Positions 1 to 11,642 of a stretch of DNA of 64,000 nucleotides are shown here, piece by piece (the first letter of the stretch is position 1; each line of letters begins with the position of its first letter). Source of the stretch: Hydractinia symbiolongicarpus (Eukaryota > Cnidaria > Hydrozoa > Anthoathecata > Hydractiniidae); the NCBI RefSeq assembly GCF_029227915.1, contig NC_079885.1:9847001-9911000 (forward strand), given 5' to 3'. The translations under genes and the position numbers were made by a program. The notes beneath the pieces were generated by a model that had not been told where the DNA came from, searched no databases, and saw nothing but the letters and a program-made list of their open reading frames with translations.

Positions 1-279
1 TATTTTTTCAACATTTAGTAGCTCTCCTCCACCGATATTATTTAAAAAATTTTCAGTATGATTGTATATGTTGATTGTTTTTAACATAGCATCTGCGATG
101 CATAGAAAATCCTCTCCAGAGGATATCCCTAACGGATCTAAAAACTGTCCGGATTTCCGACCATACGTTCCGAAGGATGCAACATGGTTAACTACCCGGT
201 AATCTTTGACGAGAAAATCGGATGGTTTGAACGAATTTACCCAATGGTATCCATCTTCCATTTTTCGTCGTCTTCGATC
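1..279 (-). CDS. NHL-repeat beta-propeller protein, partial exon
   Basis: Reading the minus strand from 279 down to 1 gives an open frame of 93 codons with no stop. It follows a good acceptor (pyrimidine-rich stretch ending CATAG, complement of 280-290). The peptide includes GRKSGQFLDPLGISSGEDF followed by LCIADAMLKTINIYN. This is the NHL pattern: G-x-G-x-F-x-x-P-x-G-I, a gap, then an I-A-D strand and a following hydrophobic strand. NHL repeats form a protein- or RNA-binding propeller, often in TRIM/brat proteins. No RING or B-box is visible, because the gene leaves the window at position 1. An ATG in frame at 261 (MEDGYHW) could be the start, with an untranslated 5' exon upstream, or the exon could be internal. 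The propeller identification is fairly safe; the full architecture is unknown. Confidence 0.65.
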
Positions 280-2721
280 CTATGAAATATAAAAATTGTA
301 AGAATCGTAACATAAGGAACCCCTTATGGCTCACAGTGTTGCTAGTTCCCATGTAGAGGTTTTAAATGGTGTGTTGCTGAAAAGTTACATACACAAGCCT
401 TCTCCTTAATATCGGAAATTTGACTTCAAATATTGCATTTTCTATTATAAAGCATTCCTCTTATATTTAGGTTACTGCGGATAGACACCACAAATTCATG
501 TCGCTAAATTTTCTTAATTTTTTTTTACCAAAATTACCTTAAAATTTGTGAGGAATGTTTCGAATTAAGTTATATCACAAATATTTCAACAGACTTTCAA
601 ATTTTTCTTGGATAGCTGTCGCAAAAATTTATCGCAAAATTCATATTAAATTACTAAATCTTACTTCGCAAAAAATTGATAATGAAAAAGTTCAATTTTT
701 CGGACCTTCGTTTTACAAAAAATTTTGCCATAATTTTCTATTATTTCTAAATCTTTAAGATGACAGGATTTTTTTGCCACAAAACTTCTTGTGTTTGTTT
801 ACTTACAAGCTTAGTAATATTATTTTTATAAGAAACTCGTACAATTTAAACTTCCGTAAAAAAATCTCTGGATACACATGGTTGTAAAGGGTATCTCCAT
901 AAATTATAAATTTTAAATTTTAAGATAGCTAAATAGGACACCTAAAAAGTTTAAAAAAATGCTCATTTTTAAGATCGTACTTGTATCGTATATGTAAAAT
1001 ATTCCCTTCTCAAAGCAATCTTATTGACAGTAGCCAAACTAAACTAAATTTTCTTAGCATAACCGCTCTAGATACGGGTTCTTAAAAATCTCATACTTAA
1101 CCTTCATAATTCAAATATTTATAAAAAATCGCATACATTAACATTGTGTCACTTCAACAAAACATTATAACAGACATGTAATAATAATTACCGTGAACGC
1201 TTTCGCTACATACACCTGCTTTCCACAAAACATCTTTTACATATCATATACCCTGTCACAAAATAAACATACTTCCGCGTGACAACAAAAACTTGTACAG
1301 CTTCATGCTCTCGGTAGAAAGTTTTTAGCTGACTTTGTTTGTTGACATAAGTCTCGTGAAACAAACAGAGCGAAGGAGGAGACTAAAACTAAAACGTTAT
1401 AAAAAGCTTGTGTAAATAATTGTTTTGATTAGACTTACTTTACATCTTTTGAAACGTATAAATAACGTGTGAGCACGCAGTCCGTATAAAGCTCCAACAC
1501 AGATTCTAGGAAAAATTCTCTAGATATCTCTAAATAAAAAACTTGGTCTTAGAAAGCAAAGTTTTATTTTGAAATTCTTTTCAGTTATGTAATTACCAAT
1601 TAATTAAAGAAGTCATTAAAACATTGGCAACAACACTCCTCCTTGGGGGTTCCTTATCAAGATGTTTACAGACTACGTTTATAATTGACACATTTAAACA
1701 TGTATATAGTTGCAATAATAGGTCGTTGAGAGTCATTTCTTTGGTAAATTAACATATTTAAAATAGCAATCGCACGCCACAATGTCATTAGCACTTTCCT
1801 TTCAAGCGCACTCTTTCACACCACAAAAAAAAAGGTTGTCCTCGTCCAGTTAAAAACGGATCGCGATTCGACCCAAGTACTGATTTCATTGAAAAATTAC
1901 ACAATATAGTTTTGCTTAATACAAACAAAGTCCATACTAACACGATTAACTCTATTCTACATTAATTTACATTGAAGGACGAGAAAGCAGAAATGACGAC
2001 AATGAAGAACAAAACTGTCAGAATTTAAAAGAAATTATTGGCTTCGTGTTGAGAAACTACAAATATATGTATTACACATGTCTCGCAACTAAGGCTTTTC
2101 GCAACCGGGGCCTTGGCTGTCAGAAGCTGGGCCTGAGGTCCAGGGTCCTGGTTACATCATAAGCACGTACGCTCCATGGCAGGGGCTATACCTGCAAAAC
2201 AAAACATTCAGCACAAAAGAATTAAGATCAATAACAGAATGGTTTCTACATAGACATATTTTTTAAAAAAAACTACTTCTTGACCTCAATGCCTGGATCT
2301 TACTAGACTTAAAGTAATCTATCTTTGAGAACTTTACGGCCTGAGGAAAATTTTATAAGCTGGGATGATTCTCGGTGACTTTTTTGAAATGCATCTTCTG
2401 AACTCTTTGATGTTTCACGAGCTGAGAGTTGGCAGCATTTAAAATCTGAAGCTTGTGTTGTAACCATGTTTTTATAAAAGTTAAAGTCCAACACAGTTAT
2501 AACATTAAATAAAGATTTGAACGCAGTAATGCGTCTTTCCACCCTAGAAGATACTTTGATCAAACAAAATTCTTAACAAAATCATATGAAATGTCATAAT
2601 AGACCACAATTTTTTATCAGTTGGTAGAAACCATTGCAGCTGGAGTTCGTCTAAAACATTTGCCGTGCAGCGTGTTTACTTTTTTAAAAAAAAAGTTTAG
2701 AAAAAAAAGAAAGTCGTCAAC
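280..2721. other. AT-rich intergenic region, no supported gene
   Basis: This stretch should hold upstream exons or the promoter of the NHL gene and the promoter of the exonuclease gene. I see no recognisable domain. One weak candidate is on the minus strand. A short exon at about 2313-2349, bounded by TTTTCCTCAG and GTAAGA, could be joined to a terminal exon just below 2192 after a TTTTGCAG acceptor. The product is too short to identify. Otherwise there are only A/T runs and stop-rich frames. Confidence 0.4.
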
Positions 2722-3789
2722 ATGGATGTTCGCTTTGAGGATGCATATATCACCTTTGATACGGAAACTACAGGAAAAGACCCGAACACCGATCGCATCG
2801 TACAACTCGCTTTCCTCAAACAAGACAACACTGGAGAGATTGTCACAAAAACGTTTTATTTTAATCCTTGCATGAAGAGAGAGCTACAGCTAGACGCTTA
2901 TAAAATCCACAAAATTAGCCCTGACTTTTTGTTGGGGAAAAAGCCTTTTTCCAAGCACGCTGAAGAGATTCTCAGTTTTCTAGATGTGAAATTTTTAGTT
3001 GGTCATAACGTACTGTTCGACTGGAACTTTTTATACAACGAATTCAAACGATTAGGCAAACCGTCACATGATGGTCAAGGTTGGTTGGAGAGATTGATAT
3101 CAAAAAACTTTCTCCTAATAGACACTTACAAAATGAGCTTAGCTGCCTACCCTTCGTTATACAGTTGCCGGTTACAAAACGTGGCAAAACATTTGAACAT
3201 AAAAATCGAGACAGAATCCAGGAAGAAGTATGGTATATCGAGTCCGAGTAAGAAACGTTCGATCGAAATAAAAACAAAAAAAGACGACACCTCATTTCAC
3301 GATGCAATGTTTGACACACTGGTAACTAATGAAGTTTTCACAACAAGTGTAAGCAAATTAGTCCCCAGGACTCCAAACAAGTTAGTTCCCAGGACACAGA
3401 AAACAGAAAATATAAGCATACATGATATACCCAGGCAATATACAATCGCCATAAGTGATGTAATTATGCTAGACAAATATCTCCAAGGTGATGCAAACAC
3501 AGAAGAAATTACCCGGCTAAAAGACATGGCTCTACACACCATGTCAACTCTTCCATCGACACGAAGAAAACTAGTAAAAGATCTATCAGTTACAGCCTTG
3601 CAAAACGATGTCAACTTTTTTACGAAGTCCGACGACATTAACGATCAACGAAACAAAGCCTTACGAGAACTTGTACTGAAGGAGTTACTAACAGAAAAAC
3701 TGGAAACCAAAAATGAGAAAAGAAAAAATGAAGCACATGAAACAGTGGATAAATACTACCCACAAAAGAAAGCACGACCCATGGTGTGA
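2722..3789 (+). CDS. DEDDh-family 3'-5' exonuclease, intronless
   Basis: A single uninterrupted frame encodes 355 residues with the three exonuclease motifs of the DnaQ / RNase T / TREX fold. ExoI is FDTETTG (Asp13, Glu15). ExoII is GHNVLFDWNF (Asp100). ExoIII is FHDAMFDTL (His193, Asp198). The family removes nucleotides from 3' ends of DNA or RNA using two metal ions held by the four acidic residues, with the His as general base. All catalytic residues are present. Residues from about 215 onward are not part of the fold. They include a short direct duplication (KLVPRTPNKLVPRTQ) and a basic end (KNEKRKNE, PQKKARP) that could be a nuclear signal. Start choice: the ATG at 2722 lies just before ExoI, and a long A-rich leader precedes it. 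The lack of introns contrasts with its neighbours and fits a retrocopy or horizontal acquisition. The exact substrate cannot be told. Confidence 0.88.
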   Translation: MDVRFEDAYITFDTETTGKDPNTDRIVQLAFLKQDNTGEIVTKTFYFNPCMKRELQLDAYKIHKISPDFLLGKKPFSKHAEEILSFLDVKFLVGHNVLFDWNFLYNEFKRLGKPSHDGQGWLERLISKNFLLIDTYKMSLAAYPSLYSCRLQNVAKHLNIKIETESRKKYGISSPSKKRSIEIKTKKDDTSFHDAMFDTLVTNEVFTTSVSKLVPRTPNKLVPRTQKTENISIHDIPRQYTIAISDVIMLDKYLQGDANTEEITRLKDMALHTMSTLPSTRRKLVKDLSVTALQNDVNFFTKSDDINDQRNKALRELVLKELLTEKLETKNEKRKNEAHETVDKYYPQKKARPMV

Positions 3790-5722
3790 TTTGTGGTGAC
3801 CCAATGATTGACCAACCGTTATGTTGGTCTGTCTCTATAATTGGTCTATCTTTATGAACGATCATTTATTATATCTATAGTACAATGACAGCTTTCTTTC
3901 TTATTCTTTTTTTGCAATTATTTACCTATTTATATCAGGTACATGTTTCAGGCCAGTCTTTCTAAAAATCCAATAAGGTCTTTATTAAAAAAACAACGTC
4001 TTATAAGTCCCTAAAAATCTGGTAAAAAATCAAATTTAGGAAAAATGTTCCTTTAGAGAAGTGTTGTCAGGATTATTAAAAAAAGAGAATGAATAACAGC
4101 TGATCCTGCTTGAAAAAATCCTCAACATCGTAAGCATCTTACAGTGGAAAATATAACGTTCAGCATGAACGCTTAATTAAAATGAATATATAGGTACAAA
4201 AATAACAAAACTAACATATTAACTATTTGATGAAATGTAGAGAAATGTAGAAAAATAATATATAAAACTATTTGATGAAATGTAGAGATATGTAGAAAAA
4301 TAATATATAAAACTATTTGATGAAATGTAGAGAAATGTAGAAAAATAATACATAAAACTATTCGATGAAATGCAGAGATATGTAGAAAAATAATATATAA
4401 AACTATTTGATGAAATGTAGAGAAATGTAGAAAAATAATATATAAAACTATTTGATGAAATGCAGAGAAATGTAGAAAAATAATACATAAAACTATTCGA
4501 TGAAATGCAGAGATATGTAGAAAAATAATACATAAAACTATTTGATGAAATGTAAAGAAATAATAACATCTTTTATTCAGATTAATATAATGTATTATTT
4601 AGTATTCTCCACAACAAGTAGCCACATCTTTAGACCACCCACCACCAATACTTATATCTACTTCCAGGGTAAAAATATTTTTTAAAAATATGACGCGCAG
4701 TCAAAATGAAGCAGAAGCTTTTTAGTAAAAAAAACCTGAATGCTAAAAACCAACCAACTAAAAATCATCTTCTGCTACTATAATACATCTTTTTAGATTT
4801 TTATGGTTGCCCCTTGGGATATGGTGCTATTGTACGAATACCAGTTAATATGTTTATGTTGGTGTTTAATCACCATACACACAAACTACTTTTGAAATCT
4901 TAAGACACATTTGCCATCGCTGCAAAATTGTTGAGTTTCTAGAGGTAGGGTCGTGTGAAATTGCTAGTTTACAAAATTACAGGATCATTTAAAATCGATC
5001 TCACATTTATTATGCCAACCAAGAAGAAACTTCTAATTTTTAATCTGAAATAATTAGATATCTTTTTCATACATATTTAGGCCATGTGTACAGAACATAT
5101 ATGTATGAAATTTCAACACGTTTTAATTTTAGCCACAATAAAAAAATCAAGCAACACTCAGTACACGTTTAAGAAATTTTAAATTTTTAAAATAAGTAAA
5201 ACTTAAACCAAAAGCTTTGTTTTGTTGCATTTAAATTTCTAAACTAAAAAAAGCGAAGTAATAAATTCTATTTAGTGGATATTTCTGAAGTTGTAACAGA
5301 AATGTGTATCAAATTGCATCAAAATTTTTCATTAAGGCACTGGACCATGTTTCTACACTAAGTTTGAAGATAATTTAGGTCTGGTTAACACGAATAACAT
5401 GACCAATAATTTCATGACCAATATTTTTTTTTTACTTTATATTGTTCGACTTAATCTTGAACAGGCTTTTGTGTTGTAAAGTCGTTTCGAACAATTTTAA
5501 ATTTGTATTAATGTATACTACTGGAGCTGCCGGGCTGTTAAAAAAATGGCTCAACCCTTTCGCAGCTAAAAATAATTAACAAGTTTTGTTGCATCGCCTT
5601 AGCGCCACAAGGTATCACATTCAGGCAGGGCAGCCATAAAACCATTTGAAAAGCTACGTCTCAAATTTTGTGTAAAAAATACTGGACCAATTCAAATTTC
5701 ATATAAAGTTGGAACAAACCTT
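3790..5722. other. Intergenic region containing a minisatellite
   Basis: Apart from the 45-bp repeat array described separately, this is A/T-rich sequence with short frames and no domain I recognise. It holds the 3' sides of two genes (exonuclease on +, phosphatase on -), so they are convergent here. Confidence 0.5.
4221..4565. repeat. 45-bp tandem repeat, about 7.7 copies
   Basis: The unit runs aactatttgatgaaatgtag and then agaaatgtagaaaaataata plus tataa, 45 bp in all. Copies differ at a few positions (gtag/gcag, agaaat/agatat, tatata/tacata, ttga/tcga). Because 45 is a multiple of three, the minus strand stays open and translates to a 15-residue repeat. That frame has no other coding sign and is most likely chance. 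Confidence 0.95.
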
Positions 5723-8700
5723 CTACTTTAGTTTCAAGCCATATTCTTGCAGTTTGACAAGAAATCCAATGTTTGGCATTGCAATAGGTCTTGCTTTTTG
5801 GACGAGCTCCAAAGCATCATCAAGAGTCATGTTTTTATATTTCATTAGATACGCCATGATAACAGTAGAGGATCTTGATATACCAGCATTGCTAAAATGA
5901 AAGGAAATCTATAACATTTCCTCCTAAAAATTTTTCAACTTAACAAATATTTTTTTAATGTCAACATTGCCAAAAAAACTCTCAAGTTTTAATACAAAAA
6001 CTTTGTATAGAAATTTAAGCTTATAAGAGACAAAAACAATGACATACCAGTGACAAAGAACAGAACCGTTTGATGTAATTGCATTTTCTATAAACTTCGA
6101 ACAATCCTCAAAATGCTCTGATATGTCATAACTTGGAACATCATACATTGAAACATTTTTATATGTGAAGAGCTGAAAGAAAATATATGCTTAGTTATGT
6201 GTTCACTTTTAGGTGTGGGTGAAATAATTGGATAGGTAGGTAAATTTTACTGTTTGTCTAAAATGTAAATAACAATAAATCCCCTATTAGAAATTTTACA
6301 ATTTAAAACAACGGTCTGTCTCTTTCTTTTGCTTGTTTTAGCTTTTTGAACATGTTTAATTTTGCATTACTACCTTCAAAGAAAAAACAATAATTGTAAT
6401 TAAATATGGCATCACCCACAAGTTGACACATTGCAAGATGTAAATATGAAAATGTTACAAATTTTTTTGTTTTTATTAATTTGATATAAAAAAACGGCAA
6501 AACGAAAGTCCATTTGAAATTTATGTACTGGCTTACACTTTTTAAGGTAAGAATCAAAAAGGTAAAGTTTCTGCTAATACCTAAACAAATTTCCGTGAGG
6601 CCAAAAATTTGAGAATTTTTAAGACTTTACTTTTGTGAACAAAGAAAAATAGTGCAAAAGAGAAGGTATAAAGTTTCAGGAATGAAGATAACAATTCTAG
6701 TCATAAACAAGAGAACATAAACATTATTAATAAATATTTATTTGTCAATAAAATCATTTGAAAAAAAAAAAATCATTGGAAAAACTTTTCAGGCTTAGAG
6801 TGATGATTTTAGAAGCTTAATGTTAAAATACTGTTGTAGTTTCTAAAGATAAAGCAATCATAAATTCGAAAATTTAGTGTGTATCAACTTTTGGGGGAAA
6901 AAAGAAATGTTTTGCAATAAACATTTAAGGATTTCCAGGATTTACAAAAGCACAAACTTTCATGAAAAGACCCAAAATTTATAAAACTCACAAAAGTTGC
7001 TTACTAAAAATTGGTTTTGCCCAAGGGAAAGATCTTGGGGATTATTGTTTTTCTGCATGTGAGATGTTCTGAAGTTCCCAAATTTTCTTTTTTCTCATTA
7101 TATCCTAAAAAAGTTTTGTCACTGGAAATCATAGTCAAATAGAAAACTGCAAAGTGCAAGAAATGGGTTTTTAAAAAAAGAAAAAAAAAAATTCTCATTT
7201 TTTAAAAATAATTATTCCCCTAGTTAATATACAGCACTGACATGTGATACACAACACACCTTGGGATAATGATTTTCAGTATAAACTGCCACATTTAATA
7301 TGTGTGTGATACCCGAAGCTTGCAGTTCTTCCAGGTTTGCTGATGCATCTTGAGAACCAATAAAGAGGCCTTTACATACTTTATGTAAGTTTTTATCAGG
7401 TGATGCATCAAATACGAAAAATTCTGAAAAGCATGCATCATCTAGTTCCGGACAGTTGAGCGACAATTCTTCACCACTAACAGACTCTTTTATCTAAAAA
7501 AAAAATTTTAATCACTAAAAAAAATAATATTAAGGAATCTATTATAGCAATAGGCAAAATCTGTCACTTTGCAAGTGGCAATGTGAACATTAAAAAAAAG
7601 TGATCAACTATATTTCAATTGCTATTTGACAAAAAACTTATTTTGACGTTACTTCACATGTTGACAAACCCGATTGATGTCAATGTTTTTAATTAAAGTA
7701 GTCAGAAGCCATTTCAATGCACTTTAAGTTTGAGCCCAAATAACTTGATAACAGGTGGAAATAACTGATGCTGTCTTATGCGAGGGTAACTAGGGACCAT
7801 CTTCGACCAATTTCTTTATACTGGGCCAACCCACTCATTTCAAAACAGATAGGTTGATGACATCATCAAAAAACCTTTAAATCCCAATATCTCTTCAATC
7901 GTTCGTCAAAGGTACATGATCCCATACTTTGATCTGCGTTTCAAGTTCTGCCAATGAAGGCAACGAGTAAACAAATATTGGAACAAATAAAGCAGAAAAT
8001 ATTTTTTTGTCAAGAAAGTATCCTATTTGTTATGGATGAATTTATTTTGCAGGAGGTATTATAGATGGACTTCAGGGTGACGTTATTTGTTTACTTTTCA
8101 GCAGTAGGCTCTTTAGCCCTGGCATTTGCGTCGCAGGAAAAAGATGCTAGGTTTCTGTGGATTTCTTCTGACAGAAACATTGTAAGGTTATGAACTATTT
8201 AATTTATTTGAATTCATTTAAAGTCATAAGAATGCCCTTGTGTTATAAACTGATAATTACTTTGCTTCACCATTCTTTTTCCTGTCATGCAAATCTCAAA
8301 GCCAAAAGAGCTTAGCATTGAAAATGTAAACAATGGAATTCATCCATACAGAACAAATCAAATGCATTACAGGATCCCATGTTTAGCAGTTTTTCCTGAT
8401 TAAACAATAGATAAAAGTTTTCAGTAATTTTGATGATGTCAGCAGTGCTCATACCTACTTTTTTTAGAAATTTGTTGCATTTGTTTGCAAAGCCCAGAGG
8501 CAGACCGAGAAAGATTTGGCAGGAGGTTAAGAGATACAGAGGAAGTTGAGTTTAGATCTAACAAAGTCTAGATCAGATTGGAAGAGGGTCATAAATATAC
8601 CCCGTCCAACCCATGCTAGCATGGAAAACGGACGTTAAGCCAAGAATGATGAAAAAATAAATAGGAGCAGACCTTTTTAAATGTGTACATTTTTTGCGGT

Positions 8701-9290
8701 AAACCCTTTTGGCTTTAACAACTGCATGACAGGCAAAAAGATGTGGGCACTATGTGAAGTGAAGTGTGTTTCTTCACAGGAAGGTATCATTACAACTTAA
8801 TATGAATATATGTTAATCAAAAGTTATTCATCTACACGCTGTATAATATATAGCTTAAAGCCTCAACAATTTTTCCATAAACAAAAGTAATTTATCTACG
8901 CTCAATAATAGTTTGAAGCACTGGTAATGTTTACATAGAAAGAAATGGGTCATATAAAAGAAATAATTTCTTCAGCAAGCCCACATCTTCCCACATCTTT
9001 CTGCCTGCCACGCCCACAAAAAAAGTAAACATTTAAAAAGGTCTAGCTATACGCTAGCTACAAAGGAGACAGGAATTTAAAGAGTTTGTGGGACTGAGAC
9101 TTGAATGATGGCATATTTTGTCATTGGTCTCTTATCTTAATTAACTAGCTCAAGATATTTGTTTTAGAATTCCAAAATTATTGCTAAAATAAGAACATCT
9201 TACCTTTCTACCATTATGTTTTGTAACAATAGTTTCAGCTGATGACAAACTTGACCTGTCAAAAGATTTAATATCACCCAGAAAAGCCAT
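5723..9290 (-). CDS. DUSP19: DUSP19-like dual-specificity phosphatase, 4 exons
   Basis: Exons on the minus strand: 9290-9204, 7493-7260, 6172-6048, 5891-5723. All junctions are GT-AG and in phase, giving 204 residues and a TAG stop. Exon 1 encodes MAFLGDIKSFDRSSLSSAE, matching the N-terminal segment of DUSP19. Exon 2 has GLFIGSQDASANLEEL and GITHILNVA, the start of the phosphatase domain. Exons 3 and 4 join to give the active site HCNAGISRSS (Cys149 nucleophile, Arg155), followed by a conserved KARPIAMPN region. The intron splits the catalytic Cys codon. Asp130-region residues (YDISEHF) would supply the general acid loop. DUSP19 (SKRP1) acts on or scaffolds the JNK pathway in mammals; that role is inherited by inference only. 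Length is close to the vertebrate protein of about 217 residues. Intron 1 contains an old LINE tail. Confidence 0.92.
8489..8655 (+). mobile_element. Degenerate LINE 3' end inside DUSP19-like intron 1
   Basis: Plus-strand translation gives KPRGRPRKIWQEV and, after decayed sequence, PVQPMLAWKTDVKPRMM. This pair of motifs (GRPR-x-x-W, then NPxQPMLAWKTDVK) is the typical C-terminus of some invertebrate LINE ORF2 proteins, and ends in an A-rich tail. No upstream reverse transcriptase is attached, so it is a 5'-truncated copy. Confidence 0.6.
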
Positions 9291-10639
9291 TGTAGGTAGC
9301 TAACTATAGTTAAGCCTTAGTACACTTAGTTATATTAAAATAGTAACCAGAATGAGTAGAGCTGCAGCAAACAAGCCTGTCTTAAAAACGGTGTACCACA
9401 AACGTTATATACTTCAAAATAAAATGTTTTGATGTTTTGATTCTATGCGTAGCAGCTTCCCGCTAATGAGAGAATAGGGGAGCTCATTTGTCACAAATAA
9501 TAAGTTTGCTTATCATATTCGCGCTATAAAGAAGAAAGGGTTTAAAAAGTAAAAATTTCCACAGAAAGTTAAAGTTAAATATCAAAAATTTAGTCTGCAA
9601 GTTTATAGTTCAAAGACACCGATAATGCTATAATAATAACAAAAATGATGCTAAAAAATCTTTCTGGAGTCAAAAAACATTTCCGGTGTTGTTGGACATC
9701 GTAGAAACGATTGTTAAAAGGTCCAAGATTTTTTATTTGACTGGAATTCAGTGCAACTGTGGTTTTTGCCCTGTATTTTACTGTCACTCGATATACCCGG
9801 CTGAAAATACGTTGGCAGTAGCTGATTTTTCCATAAAACCTTCGTTTTGTGGAACAAGTGTTTTTTAAGTAATTTGGGATTAAAATGGTTTCATTTAACT
9901 TGTGGTACGAACATACACGATTAGAAGTTCAAATTTAGACCCACTTAAGATCATTTTGGTAAACTCAGTTGAACCCTTTAATGCGAACTTTAAAAAGCCG
10001 GTCTTGTAAGCATATGAAACGCCAAAACGAACTTTATTGCTATTATCTCCATTACAATATCACCTACGGTGACACACCAGTGCCACTGTCAGACAACTTT
10101 TCCCTTATTTAAATAGTATGTGACTTAATATGCAAAATCAATAGCAACCTACTTCACTGTGTTACTATCGCCGATACAAACGAGTCACCACCGTCGATAA
10201 CTCGTCCTTCCGTACTGACTGATGGAGATAATTATCTCCATTTTCATCCCTGGAGTTCTTTAAGATAAACTTAGGTTTCACCAAGTTCCCTGGGAAGAAG
10301 AAATGGACACCACCACCACCACGACGAATGCAGACAAAACTAAACACACATTTCTACCGCATGTGTGAATAGCAGTTTTTTAAAAGGTTTCGATCAACAC
10401 GTCATAATCACGTGATTAGCCACTAATTTATGCCCAATTATTCAATTATAGTTTTTTGCGAACATCAAGCATGGAAATAAAATATGACGGACTTAGCACA
10501 TTATCTCATAGCCTGCATAACTAAGCTTCGTTCGAGGATATCTAAATTCAGTTTCTGAAACAGCAAACGAATGCGCTAGGGCAAATCCTTTATTTAAATC
10601 CACAAATAAACACAAAATGATTTCTCAGGGCAAACCCTG
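9291..10639. other. Upstream region of the phosphatase, nothing recognised
   Basis: Probably contains the DUSP19-like promoter. A minus-strand frame at 9590-9787 ends in a hydrophobic stretch (FFSIIFVIIIALSVSL) but has no matching exon or family and is not called. A minus-strand frame near 10165-10347 begins with GTG and looks only faintly ankyrin-like. Neither is supported. Confidence 0.4.
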
Positions 10640-11642
10640 AATTAAAATTATCCAATTACCACTAAGCCAGCATGGTCGCACATGCCTTTTTTGCAGTTGG
10701 AATGAACTATAGTTTTAAATATTTTCGTGCAGCCAATTATGCCAGTCAATCTTGGGAAATATTGACGAATTGTATTTCGTAATGTTCTTATATTTGCATC
10801 ATGGTTAGGCCATTTAGTTAAACCAGATATCTTGATGCAAATAAGATCAATCCATTTCCATATCATTTAAGGTTGTTTTGTTGCTGAAAAATTGATCTTG
10901 TCCATTGTATATTGAGACTTAGTTTTAACAAATGTCATTAAAATTGGGCCTTGTATGATAGTGCAAATCTGTTTGTGGTCGGTAGAAATCTTGCAAGATG
11001 TTCTAACAGTTAAATTTATCAGCTTGTCCTTTTACAGAACTGTAGCTTAATTTGTTTTTGTGATAAAATAAAATCATTTTGAGCCTTCAGAAAGTTCATC
11101 TCAAGCTGTAATTGTTCAGCTACCAATTTCAGCTTACTTACGTCAAAACTAGGTTTATATCCCTTTGGATTCTTTAGTACTAGTACTATGAATATAAATT
11201 TCTGAATCAGCAATGTCAAAATCCACCTCTGTTGAAAATGAAAATTGAGGAGAAAGCTTGGTAGAATTAAGCACAGGAGGTGAATGTGGTGTAACAATGT
11301 CAGGGTTTATATTTTGCTTAAGAAGTGGTGAAGCGAATCTTGTTCTTTTTTGTGGGGATTCAAATCTCTCAATCTTACTTATTCTGGCTGTTGTGTATAA
11401 ACCAACACTGATGGTATATAGTCAGGATGATCAGGGTTAGTAGAAGGCATTTTAGAAATAAAATGATCACCACATAGATAAGCATTTTTCCCTTGGGGTT
11501 CCACATGCTACCATCCTTATTAAGTCTTTTGCAAGCAAAAACTTATATTTTACAGCGGCCAGATTATTATTCAAAAAAAGGGGGGATTGGTTTCCTTCAT
11601 TTTATGTTCGGAACAACCATATGGAGCACAACTAAGAGGCAT
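10640..11642 (-). pseudogene. Decayed THAP-domain DDE (Tnp_4/Harbinger-type) transposase
   Basis: Several minus-strand frames, read in order, give pieces of one transposase. From 11642: MPLSCAPYGCSEHKMKE, a THAP zinc-finger start. Then CGDHFISKMPSTNPDHPDY, carrying the second Cys and His of the finger and the usual proline-rich follow-on. Then ERFESPQKRTRFASPLLKQ, then a coiled-coil helix near 11020-11130 (KLKLVAEQLQLEMNFLKAQN). From about 10866 there is IWKWIDLICIKISGLTKWP with YFPRLTGIIGCTKIF, which matches the DDE_Tnp_4 block normally ending in IIDCTEIF. The catalytic Asp and Glu of that block read as Gly and Lys here. Frameshifts and stops separate the pieces, so it cannot be active. Gene family is inferred from these motifs; ends were not located. 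Confidence 0.7.

Noticed and set aside
2309-2563. Minus-strand 84-codon frame upstream of the exonuclease
   Set aside because: Low-complexity composition, no domain; a splice acceptor inside it suggests at best a short exon in another frame.
9590-9787. Minus-strand 65-codon frame ending in a hydrophobic helix
   Set aside because: No domain, no matching exon and weak start context; chance frame in AT-rich DNA.
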